Shown here: positions 12,401 through 24,400 of the stretch, in pieces
Numbering within the stretch: position 1 is the first letter of the stretch
How the letters are laid out: each line of letters begins with the position of its first letter
Assembly (NCBI RefSeq): GCF_963259705.1
Contig: NC_081848.1
Coordinates: forward strand, 55,610,895-55,674,894
Source: Myotis daubentonii
Taxonomy: Eukaryota > Chordata > Mammalia > Chiroptera > Vespertilionidae
Direction of reading: 5' to 3'
Length of the DNA stretch: 64,000 nucleotides
Notes under the pieces: model-generated
The model's database searches: none
The model's input: the letters and a program-made list of their open reading frames with translations, nothing else
Told to the model about the DNA's origin: nothing
Translations under genes and position numbers: made by a program

Positions 12401-15400
12401 TAATGCAACAGAGTCATGCAATCACTGACATAGCCACGTCCATCCATCACCTTTGCTGTCTTCTGTTGGTTTAAAGCACGTTCTAGGCCCCTCCCACTCT
12501 CACGGGGAGGGAGTTATACAAGGACACGAACCCCAGGAGGTGGGATCAGGGGGTCACTCTAAGAGTCTGTCTGACCACATCTGGCAACAGGCGTCTGGGG
12601 GTAGAGAGGTCCACAGCCCTGCCTTTGCCCTCAGTGCCCAGACACCCTCGATGCCCGGGACACGTGTGTCCTGAATCCTCTCCGAGAACCGTTCGCCAAG
12701 AAGGAGTGCAGCATCCTGCTCAGCGAGGTGTTTGAGACCTGCCACCCTGTGGTGAGTGGGCCCCAGCCAAGGCCACTCCTGACCCCACCTTTCTCCTCGG
12801 GTCCCTCCTGCTCTCAGACCCCAACCCCCGTCATGCCTCGGGAGAGACACCTCAGGCCTAGAGGGGAGACCCATTGCTGCCGCTCCCCTGACTCCAGCTC
12901 GGATGAAATAGTCTGTCCTGTTTCTCCAGACAACCCAGGACAGACAGCAGGACAAACAGAGCTGTGCCCTTTCGAGCCTGTCTCCACCTGGCTCTTCCCG
13001 GGGCAGGAAGTTCTTCTGAACCCCACACCCTCCTGCTGTGGCAGCAGCAGTAGAGACAGGAGAGCTGGGGCTCAGCTCTGCTCCGCAGCCTGCAGGCCCC
13101 CAAGGCAGCTGTCTCTGGCCCAGGCTGGCAGTTCATGCCCATGTCTGCTCCTCAGCCCCACCTCCAGCCCCGGGATCCAATGGCTTAGGCCCTGATCCTG
13201 CCTGCATGGCAGCTCACACCATCCTGTGGTCCCTTCGTGTTTCTGCTGCTCCCTGAGTCTGATTGGCATCAGCTGAGAAGCTTCCGGGCAAACATTCAGG
13301 GTCGGTCCTCTGACCTCTGACTTCTGACCTCCTCTAGGTTGATGTCACTTGGTTTTACTCAAACTGCCTGACGGACACATGTGGGTGTAGCCGGGGCGGT
13401 GACTGTGAGTGCTTCTGTGCCAGCGTGTCCGCCTATGCCCACCAGTGCTGCCAGCACGGGGTGGCCATCGACTGGCGGACCCCACGTCTCTGCCGTGAGT
13501 GTCCAATCACCTGAGGGGGAGAGTGGGGCCCTCTGTGGGCAGGCCTGGGGGGGACCATCACTCTGTCTAGCATTCGTTGAGTACTTATTCTGTGCCAGGC
13601 ACCAGCTGCTCTGTGTGTATCATTCATTATCTAGAGGCCTGATGCACAAAAATCATGCAAGGGGTTCGGCCCTCGCAGCCCTGGCTTCGTCCGGAAGGTC
13701 ATCCAGAAGGTCGTTTGGCTGTTTGGTCTAATTCGCATGTTATGCTTTTATTAGTATAGATTCTTTACCAACTACCCTTGAACAGGACTGTTTATTCCTG
13801 TTTTAGAGTTGAAGGAACAGGTTAGAGAGAGAGATTAAATAAGATGCCCAAGTTCACCCAGTGCAGCCTGGCTGTAACCTGTGCTCTTAACCACTGTGCT
13901 AGAGGAGTCAGGAGTCCTGGATTCCAGACTCAGAGCTGCCATTTGTGAGCTGTGTGACCTCAAACAAGCCCCCAACCTCCCTGCGGCTCAGTGTTCTCAT
14001 CTGGAAAAGAATAGACTTGTCCCACCAGGTTTATTGTGAGGGTCAAATGCGATAGTGAATGTAAAAGCCCTTTGTCAGCTGAGACCTGCAGTCAGAGGCA
14101 GCCCAAGACATCAGTCTACCTAGGGCCTTGTGGTTTGCAAACACTTTTGGTTGCACACTCTTATCAAGTAAAAATATTTTGAACACACACACATATGCAT
14201 ACACAGGTACACATACATGTGTATATTATCAGCATAAATGTATGCCGGGGTCCAGCCCCAGCAGGTCCAGGGGTCCCCAAAGGTGTGGACGGAGTCGGCG
14301 AAGAAGGAATGACACGAAGACTGAGTTCAGTTGATCATCATAGCCGGGTTCTCTTGTCAGGGTCTGGTCAGGATCTCTAGCGAAGTTCTGGTTAGGATCT
14401 CCAGAGAGGTTCTGCTCAGGTTCTCCAGCCAGGTTCGGTCACCAGGTTCTAGTCAGGCTCTCCTGCCAATCTCCGCAGTCAGGTTCAGTCCAGGATCCCC
14501 TGCCATGCTCTCTCGCCAGGCTCCGCCTCCAGGCTCTGAGGCCAGTCCCTGTCCAGGATCCTCCGGCATGCTCTCACCAGCGAAGTTCTTCTGTCTCTAG
14601 AGAACGTTCTGTGTAGGTTCTGTGCCTAGGCTCTGTCTCTCTTGGTCCTGTCTTCCAAGCCCTGTGTTCTCAGTTCTGTGTTCTGAGTTCTGTCTCTTGC
14701 TGTCTTGTTACATCTGTATTTATACCAGTTGATTCAATCCTATCAATCTCTATTACAAAGGTTAGGGCGTTTCTTATCTCCATTCCAGGGAGTAAAGATT
14801 ATGTAGTTTAAGCATGATTGTTCATAGTTAAAGGGATTAATTACCCGCCTGGCACTTAGTTGAGGGGTTTTATTCCCTCCCTAACTTCAGGGGAAAATCC
14901 CTACCTGGGGATTCAACCTTTCTCGGAGAGGTGACCTTGGTTAAAACACAGCGCCAAGAAGGTGAGCAAACATATTAAGAACCATATGCTATATATGCCA
15001 GGTCCCTTGAAACAGCAAGGATGGACCGGCTCCCGGCAAATTCCCCCTTTTTTATTTTTTAAAGGCAGGCATTAAAAAGAAAAACCTCAAATGCTCTCTT
15101 ATATCCATTTTAAGAGTAGGATTGGCACTTTCCGCTATTACCTGAGTCCTGATCTATCATCCCAGGGAGAGCTTGCCAATCCTGCACTTTCCCAGGGTAG
15201 AAAGGCTGCAGTGGGGTTAAGGATAAGGCTCCTTGAGCCTACCTTCTCCCATGCCATTACATTTACCTTTCCTTCCTCAGAAAAGCATGGACATATTTCT
15301 TGTATAAAACGTTCTGTCTGACTGGGAGTAACCTTAATTCCTCTGCTAGCAAGCATATATGTTAAAAGATCAATACAGAGTCTTTTTTCTTTAGACTCAG

Positions 15401-18400
15401 TATGGCACATCTTCTTAATCTAAAGATCAATACAGAGTCTTCTTTCTTTGGACTCAGTATAGCACATTTTCTCAAACTAAGAATCAATACAGAGTCTTCT
15501 TTCTTTGGACTCAGTATGGCACATCTTCTCAATCTAAGTTCTGTACTATCCACCTTCTTACCCTATTTATCCTCTATAGGGGGGTCTGTAGCACCCTGGT
15601 GGAGTCCTATCCGTCCCGAGTGTGGGGGTTTTCAAGGGGGGGGGCTTACCTAAGGGAATCCTGTTCCAGGGATTCCCAAAGGTGTGGACGGAGTCGGCGA
15701 AGACTATCCACCCTCTTCCTACGGTGGAGTCCTATCCGTCCCGAGTGTGGGGGTTCTCAATGTGGTGGGGGCTTACCTAGGGGAATCCTTTTCCAGGGGT
15801 TCCCAAAGGTGTGGACGGAGTCGGCGAAGACTATCCACCCTCTTCCTACGGTGGAGTCCTATCCGTCCCGAGTGTGGGGGTTCTCAATGGGGTGGGGGCT
15901 TACCTAGGGGAATCCTTTTCCAGGGGTTCCCAAAGGTGTGGATGGAGTCGGCGAAGACTATCCACCCTCTTCCTAAGGTGGAGTCCTATCCGTCCAGAGT
16001 GCGGGGCGCTTACCTAGGGGTCCCTGTTCGGGCGCCAGATGCCGGGGTTCAGCCCCAGCGGGTCCAGGGGTCCCCAAAGGTGTGGACGGAGTCGGCGAAG
16101 AAGGAATGACACGAAGACTGAGTTCAGTTGATCATCATAGCCGGGTTCTCTTGTCAGGGTCTGGTCAGGATCTCTAGCGAAGTTCTGGTTAGGATCTCCA
16201 GAGAGGTTCTGCTCAGGTTCTCCAGCCAGGTTCGGTCACCAGGTTCTAGTCAGGCTCTCCTGCCAATCTCCGCAGTCAGGTTCAGTCCAGGATCCCCTGC
16301 CATGCTCTCTCGCCAGGCTCCGCCTCCAGGCTCTGAGGCCAGTCCCTGTCCAGGATCCTCCGGCATGCTCTCACCAGCGAAGTTCTTCTGTCTCTAGAGA
16401 ACGTTCTGTGTAGGTTCTGTGCCTAGGCTCTGTCTCTCTTGGTCCTGTCTTCCAAGCCCTGTGTTCTCAGTTCTGTGTTCTGAGTTCTGTCTCTTGCTGT
16501 CTTGTTACATCTGTATTTATACCAGTTGATTCAATCCTATCAATCTCTATTACAAAGGTTAGGGCGTTTCTTATCTCCATTCCAGGGAGTAAAGATTATG
16601 TAGTTTAAGCATGATTGTTCATAGTTAAAGGGATTAATTACCCGCCTGGCACTTAGTTGAGGGGTTTTATTCCCTCCCTAACTTCAGGGGAAAATCCCTA
16701 CCTGGGGATTCAACCTTTCTCGGAGAGGTGACCTTGGTTAAAACACAGCGCCAAGAAGGTGAGCAAACATATTAAGAACCATATGCTATATATGCCAGGT
16801 CCCTTGAAACAGCAAGGATGGACCGGCTCCCGGCAAATGTACATCACGAAATAGATAAAAAAGTAAATATTTTTAAAATGAAAAAGTATATAGAAGTTTA
16901 AATGATTGATTATTGATTATTTCTTTCTGCATAACAGTGATCTTCCTGGTGCAAGCACGCCTCACTGTGCAGTGCTATGGTTATTACACAGGCCTTGGGT
17001 CTGAACCCTCTGGGACTCAAGCTCCATCAAGCAGGGTGACCTGGGCACATTGCTTGCACTGAGCTGTAATCGAGGGTTCGGAGAACTGTACCTGCCTTGC
17101 AGGGTGCTGCGAGGTTTAAATGCGGTAGCACATGTAAAGCACTCGGCACGATGCTCTAGCTATTGCTGTCATATGTCATGGCGACGTGGGTGCTGGCATG
17201 TCCTGAGCCCTGGGGCTCCAGGCAGGATGACCTCAGGAAGAAGGGGGAGCAGAAGCGGCCCTTGGCTTCCCTTTTCTCTGCCTGTTTTCCCCTGAGACCC
17301 TTCCACCACCAGTGCCCTGGGCCCTCCTGCTGTCTGCTGCTCCCTCTCCTCTGATACAAATCCTCCAGGAAGGAGAAGGGGACCCACATGGACCAGGATC
17401 TGCTGTGCGCCAGGCCCTGTGCCTTCTGTGCGTTAACTCGCTAATCCGCAGGTGCAGGGCTGGGGCGAGGCGAGCGAGGCACTCAGTGGGGCACAACATA
17501 GGTCATATGTTGACAGTATATTTTAAAAATCAAAACAAATGTAAAAATAACTTTGATGAACAAGATACCAACATTTTAAGGAATGACAGGATTAGTATTA
17601 TTGATTTTTTCCTTTTGCCTCAGGCTCCAGTATCACTCAGCAAGGTGCTGTCACTCATCCTAACTTTATTTTTAAAAATTTTGATATTTTATTCATTCTA
17701 GGTATTTTGCATTAATTTTGAAATTTAAAAAATGTTGATGAACATAAATAGAAATTGGTTACTGAGATTTTTGATGCCTCCTTAAATTTTGCACCAAGGT
17801 GAGCCCTTGCCTTACCCTAGTCCAGGCATCACAAGTCTATGGGGCAGATTCTAGCTGTGGTCCCATCTCAGAGAGGAGGGAACTAAGTGACTGGAGGTTG
17901 TGTGACTTGCGCCAGTGTGCACAACTGACCAGTGAGAGAGATGGGGTTAACCCAGGCCTGACTTTAGAGAGCCGGCTCTTGACAATCCTGGGTGGGTGAC
18001 TTGCCATGAACCTAGTGCACACCTGAAACCAGAGGCTCAGAGATCTTCTAATTTTCTAGCTCAGTTTTCTGATCCACAGGTGAGGAGAGGCAGGTACTTG
18101 CCCAGAGCAGTACAGCAGTTCAATCTTTTGACCCCTGCAAAGCAGTAGTGTTGATTAGGGGGTTTGGGCTGTGCGGTGGAGTTGGTGGCTCTCTTCAGAT
18201 CACACCTATGAATGGAGAAGCCCCTCCTCACTTATCCCAGGTCTACCCAACTGGCTCCTCATAGCCTCGCTCCTGGATTTAGGCGTCCTTTTCAAGGTCC
18301 CCAGCTTACTCCAACCCACTGAGGACTGTGGCTGAGGAGCCAGGGGAAAAGGCTGTGTTGCAAGACTGGGCCACTAGAGGGCGCGCTGCGCACACGCTTA

Positions 18401-21400
18401 GAAGAGCTTGTGACAGCCTGGTGGAAACTGGACCCAGGGATCTTGGATCTTGGACTCACCTGGTCCCTTTCCATCCAAGGTTCTTGACAGACTGACTTCT
18501 ATCTGTGCTTGCTTTCCTCTGGGACCTTCCACGACATTTCCGATTGGAACTCCCACCCCTTTATTCTAATCTTGCCCTTTGGGGACACACAAAGCAGACC
18601 CTTCTTCCCAACATCCATCCTTCCTTCCTTCCTTCCTTCCTTCCTTCCTTCCTTCCTTCCTTCCTTCCTTCCTTCCTTCCTTCCTTCCTTTCTTTCCATA
18701 AATGCTCAGTGCCTCCTCTGGGCCGGCTTTGAGCGTTGTGCGGGGGGCACAGAGAGGAGCCATTGTATTTCCTACAGCTCAAGATATCTGAACATAATGC
18801 CATGCCTGAATCTTGGAGTTTGGGAGGCAGGCCAGGTCCGCCCCTTGGGGAAGGAGGAAGAGCTGGGATGCTGGGGCCGTGGCTCTGCCCATCTGTTCCA
18901 GCTTCCTAAGAAGGCTGATCTCTCTCTTTCAGCATACGACTGTGACTTCTTTAACAAAGGTAAGCCTGTCCTCCCCAAGTGGAACCTCAGGGCCGGGGCA
19001 CTGCCGGCCCTGACCTGATGCCACAGCTGTGACATGGGGCAGGGAGGGACCCTGTCATGCAGAGAGAACCCGGACAGTGCAGGGCCCAGGGATGCCCCAG
19101 AGCTTCCTGGGGATTGTGCTCATTAGGGCAGCTCCACCAGGAAGTAAAAACCAGTGGGCCACCCCACGGCTCTCCTAATCTAGCTCATCAGGCCCATGGG
19201 TCACTGTCTGGGGTTTACCGAAGTCTTAAGTTGGCAACGGCAAATGCAAACTGCTCTCCCCAAGGATGGCCTGGCTCAGCCCCTCAGATTCGTCATCAAA
19301 TTTAGCCAGGGTCATGGGGTCCCAGAACACGCTCCCTCCCCTGCATTAATCAGAGTGAAACACAGGTCATAACTAGCGTGAAGACCCCAGGGAGGCTAAT
19401 GTCCGCGTTAGAGCCAATTAGTCCATTTAATCACTGGGGCCAGTGGGCAGTGGGAGGAGGGCTGCCCAGGAGTAGTTTCTCGCACGGATCTCTGTCCAGC
19501 TGGGCCAAGGGCAGACCTTGGCAGAGCGAGATGCTCAGCAGGTCCTTGGTGTCATTCACCTTTGACCTCCAATGCACCCCCATACCCCACCTGTCCTTCC
19601 AGGCTCTGTCCTCTTGTCCAGTTCCCTGCATTCTCAGATTTTGGGTTGAAAAACATCTCCTGGAAAGAGTACAGCAAGGAGAAATGATAGGGGACCAATT
19701 AGAGACAACATACCAGTTAGGGGGTCTGAATGATGAGGGCTGGGCTAGGGTACAGCGCCATTCACAGGGACTGCAGTCCCACTTATGTGTTAGCGCCTCG
19801 GGGCTCCTGACGGACAATTACCTTTAAGCCCTAAAGGGATAAATCTGTGATGGGAGAACTGTGGTCCCTGGGACAGGCGGTGTCTGCCTGACACCAGGCA
19901 AGACATTTCAGCAAGACGGCTCTGAGCAGAGTTTCTGCCTTCTGTGGCATTTTGGGTAGCAGTGACTGGCAAAGGACAGGCTGTTTCTAGCATCCTCCAC
20001 CTCCCCACCCACCCACCCGTCCATTCCTTGCTCTGCTTTTCTCCCACACTTTCTCTGGCCCAGGCCCTTGCCGGGTGGTGGGGAGTTGATGGTCAACAAG
20101 AGCTGTCACGGGGGGTGGGGGGGGGGCACTGGCTGAGCTGGCCCACACCGGCTCTCTAGAACCAACTGTGTGTCCCCAACTCCGCATTCAGTTGGTAGTT
20201 TGAAACTGACCACCGGTGGGAGTGTTCACAGCGTGGACATCAGCAAACACTGCACTTTGGGGTTTTGTGTTTGAGGGCTGATTATGAACTGTGGGCAGGC
20301 ACAGCGCTGCCTGACTCCCATCTAGGAGAGGAGACACACAGGGACCCCCGACTGAGATCCCTCATAGGATCTGTGATAGCTGTGGCCTGTGGAGCCCAGC
20401 GGGAGGGCCGATGCTGGTGTGTGGCAGGAGGGGTGCAGGGAGAGCTTCACCGCGGAGGTGACATTTGAGCTGGGCCCCAGAGATGAGGAGGCGGTTGCCA
20501 GGCACAGGATGGGAGGACTACGCTGAGGGGCCGGGAGGGGGCAGCATGAGTGGAGACATGAGAGGCAGGCGGGGCACAGCAGGCCCTTTCAAGGAACAAT
20601 AAGGGAAGCTTAGTGTGGCAGGGGCATAGGTGTGGGGAGGGGAGGGTAGGCAGGGGCTGGGCATGAAAGGCCCCTGAATTCAAGCTGGGCTCTTGGACTC
20701 TCTCCTGAGGGCAATGGGAGCTACTGATGAGTCCCAGCATGGAGTGTTAGGAAGGTGACTCAGGCACTTGGGGAGGAGGCTTTGGAGGTGGGGAGCACAC
20801 CAGAGGCAGGGAGGTCACTTACAAGGCTGTTATAATTGTCTAGGACAGTGGTCGGCAAACCGCGGCTCGGGAGCCACAGGCGGTTCTTTGGCCCCTTGAG
20901 TGTGGCTCTTCCACAAAATACCACGTGCGGGCGCACACGTACAGTGCGATTGAAACTTCGTGGCCCATGCGCAGAAGTCGGTTTTCAGGAAAGAGATAGA
21001 TGAAACAAGTATACAAGACGAGTGTGGATGGGAGAATTGGAAGGGCTCGACCTCAGCGAACGTACCTCAATCAGATTGAGGACGTTTTTAGCAAAGGCCA
21101 GCTTAGGAGTACCCTAATAAAGGTAATAACAATGTACCTACCTATATAGTTTAAGTTTAAAAAATTTGGCTCTCAAAAGAAATTTCAATCGTTGTACTGT
21201 TGATATTTGGCTCTGTTGACTAATGAGTTTGCCGACCACTGGTCTAGGAAACCAGCCTATACTGACAGTGCAGGACCCCATGAGACACAAAAGTGGCACA
21301 TGCGGGGAATAAGGCAACACTAGTGTGAGCCCAAGCCCCTGGCCTTCATCCCTTCAGAGGCCGGGCTGGGCAGAGGCCAGGCTGGGCAGAGACCAGGTCT

Positions 21401-24400
21401 GCTATCTCCTCCCAATGGGGACCCTGAATAGAGCAGTGGCTGGCGGTGTAGAGTCTCAGGCAAGGGGACAGGCCCATGGAGAGACTTTTGGGGGCTCCTT
21501 ATGACCCCTGGGGGTGACCTTGTTCCCAGGCTTCCTGTGAAATTACTCAGGCGCTTTGCCGGTCCCCATCAAGGGTGACAGCCTCAAGTTCCTGTCCTTC
21601 CTTCTCATGGAAATCGAGGTCCCTAGAGCTTGGGGTGAGGGAAGGGACCAACAGCACCTCCTTGGCACCCTCCCTCAGCCCCACCTCGGCAGGGGTGGGC
21701 AGGTAGGGACGGGAGGTGGGCACAGGCCCCAGGAGGCAGGCCTCCTGACTGGCCCTTTCTCTCCAGCTCTAGGTAAGGGCCCCTACCAGCTGGCCAGCCA
21801 GGGGGCTGGTGGTGCCCGCGTGGCCATGAAGGCGGCAGGCGGTGCCATAGTCCTGGTGAGCGCAGAGGATGTGGCCCCGGGGGACATCGTGAACTTCCTG
21901 CTGACGGCTGCACTGGACAAGGCCAAGGCCCACGGTAAGGCTGCCTCTGGGGAGGCATTGCCGGAGGAGGGAAGGTGCTGAGGCTCTGACCCAAGCAAGT
22001 CAAACTCAAAGGCTAACGTGGGCCAAATACAAAGGTTTACGTTTATGTGGGCCGCAAAAATCAAAAGCTTCAATTTCATAGACACATAGGTTTATTTCGA
22101 TAGAGACATGCTGAATACAAAGGGCTGAAATAAATGAGGCATCGTTAACATACTAGACCATTTTAATAAAAATTAATATTTTTTCTTGAACATTAACTTA
22201 CCAGACACTGAATAGCTGCACAAATTAATAGGCGTAACACAAATAAACCTATTTTTCTTGTTCTCCAAAAGCGAAATATTTCCTGTTGCACACACCAAGC
22301 AAGTCAGTACATGACTAATGATGTGGCAGTCGGCTGCTAAAATATTCGCTGCTAGTATTAGTGGAGAGAAATGGTGCGCCTGCGCGTAAGGAGCATCAGG
22401 GAAATAAATGCAACATGATTACAGTAATCAGTCATTCGTGAATGTTGTAGTTCGTTATTAATAACTATGTATAACAGGATATTGTAAAAATTAAGCTATG
22501 AAATATTTATTAAAACATTTCTTACACACCGTTATATTGGCTGGGCCGCAAAAATATTCACTGTGGGCCGCATGCAGGAGGTTGACATGCTTGCTCTAAA
22601 CTATCGAGAGTAGCTGAAGACATGTGGGGCTCCAGCAGGTGCTCCTTTCCCAACTGAGACAGGGTTTGACCTCAATCTCTTAGCTTCTTTGAAGAGACAC
22701 CTCCCATCTTCTTCCTGAGAAACAAAACAAAACAACCAAAAACGGAGGCCAAAGTCCAGAGACACCTTTGTATCTAGCCTTACACAATGGCTGTGTTCCA
22801 GCAAAGCAGGTGGCAACACTGCTACTTCTCTCCTCCCCACTTCCTCCTTGCTCTCCCTTCCCCTCCCCTTCCTCCTCCTCCCCTTCCTTCTCCTCCTCCT
22901 CTCCTTCCTTCTCCTCCTCCTCCTCTTCCTTCTCCTCCTCTTCCTCTTCCTTCTCCTCCTCCTCCCCTTCCTTCTCCTCCTCCTCCCCTTCCTTCTCCTC
23001 CTCCTCCCCTTCCTTCTCCTCCTCCTCCTCCCCTTCCTTCTCCTCCTCCTCCCCTTCCTTCTCCTCCTCCTCCCCTTCCTTCTCCTCCTCCTCCCCTTCC
23101 TTCTCCTCCTCCTCCCCTTCCTTCTCCTCCTCCTCCTCCCCTTCCTTCTCCTCCTCCTCCTCCCCTTCCTTCTCCTCCTCCTCCCCTTCCTTCTCCTCCT
23201 CCTCCTCCCCCTCCTCCTCCGCTCCCTTCTCCTCCTCCTTTTTATCCTTCTCCCCCCTTCTCCTCTTCTTTTTCCCTGCCCCTCTGCTCCTTCCTAGTCC
23301 CACTTTTGAGCCGGGATAGACTTTAAATGCCAAGGGGAACTGGCTGGAACCTTGACCCCAGCAGGGCCTCCTCCTGTGAATGGAGTGGCCGGCTCTTGAC
23401 TTGCTCAGGTTATGCTCCTGAGTTCCAGGCAGGTGGGACACACACTGGAGCACACCTGGGACCCGCCTCCTGGGTCTCAGACCACCAGCAACCCCGAGGG
23501 CTTAGCCTTACAGGCATCGACCTCTCTCCAGAGTTCAGTGGTGCTTGAGCAGCCGCAGACCCTGCCCAGAGGGGAGGCACACCCCGGCTCCAGCCCTGCT
23601 CCACACACAGCCAGAGTTCCCAGCAATGGGTGATATTCATGGTGGTATGAGCTGGAGGTGCAGTAGGAGGTGCCAGAGGAACCATGTCACTGCACGAGAG
23701 GGGCCTGGGAGTGAGGAGCCAGCACTGGGCCACAGGAGGGCCAGAAGTACCACCCCAAGAAGGATACTTCCTCCCCAGACATTGCTGACCCCCAGGTCTG
23801 TGTGGCCCGGTGTGAACAAGGGTGTCTCACAACCTTCCAGATGTGATAGGCCATCTGTTAGTGGGGATTTTCCGTTCCCCACTCAATATTTTAGTCTAGT
23901 AAGGTCTGCACTAGAGGAAGTGTTGATTTTCCAGAGGTTTTACGGGCATATTAAGAACTCCAGAGCAGCCTGGCCTTAAGAGCATCACTGTGGGGAGGAA
24001 GAAGTTGGGCCCAGAGTCCAGCCTCCCTCTCAGTCAGGCCTGGGTTTCGTGGGCAGCTGGGGGTAGAGGGGCAGACCCAGTGAGGACCCAGGCTCCCACC
24101 CCGATTCCATCCTGTGCTCCTCCCTCCACACCCCCCAAACTATATACAAGGTACTGGACAGCAAAAGAGAAAGTGCCTTCCAGGTGAGGTCTTGGGTGGC
24201 TGCATGGAGAAGGTGCATCTTGAGGGGTGGGAAAGGTTGTGATGAGGACAAATGGAGAGTAGAGACTGTCTTGGGTAGGGAGGGGGATATCCAGCCAGCA
24301 GTGAGCCCCACTGTTTAGAAATGGGTCCTTGTGGAGGTTGGAGAAAGGGTAGAGAAACAGGCTCTGGGCAAGTGCCTTTCCTCGGGGACACTGTTCCCAT

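Larger units (their letters stand above)
14243..16835 (-). mobile_element. Young non-coding ERV class II (ERVK-like) LTR element
   Basis: Two 796-bp direct LTRs (14243-15038, 16040-16835) begin TG and end CA, and flank a 1,001-bp internal region. Orientation is antisense to OTOG. The primer-binding site next to the right LTR fits tRNA-Lys, and the polypurine tract abuts the left LTR. By eye the LTRs differ at only two of 796 positions, near 14253 and 14263. The internal part has no gag, pro, pol or env: it consists of two tandem-repeat arrays plus leader-like sequence. This is a non-autonomous, recently mobilised element that must have used proteins of a related provirus. Antisense placement in the intron is the orientation usually tolerated in genes. 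Confidence 0.93.

Noticed and set aside
15599..16109. Gly/Ser/Arg-rich frames of 102-141 residues in the LTR element
   Set aside because: Translations of the 126-bp tandem array; 126 is divisible by 3, which keeps frames open by chance.
14331..16397. Identical 89-residue frames in both LTRs
   Set aside because: They are identical because the LTRs are identical. The frame is sense to OTOG but antisense to the element and resembles no retroviral protein.
22680..23453. 257-residue frame rich in Glu, Lys and Gly on the - strand
   Set aside because: It is the translation of the polypyrimidine/polypurine tract; all three + strand frames are open too, so it is compositional.
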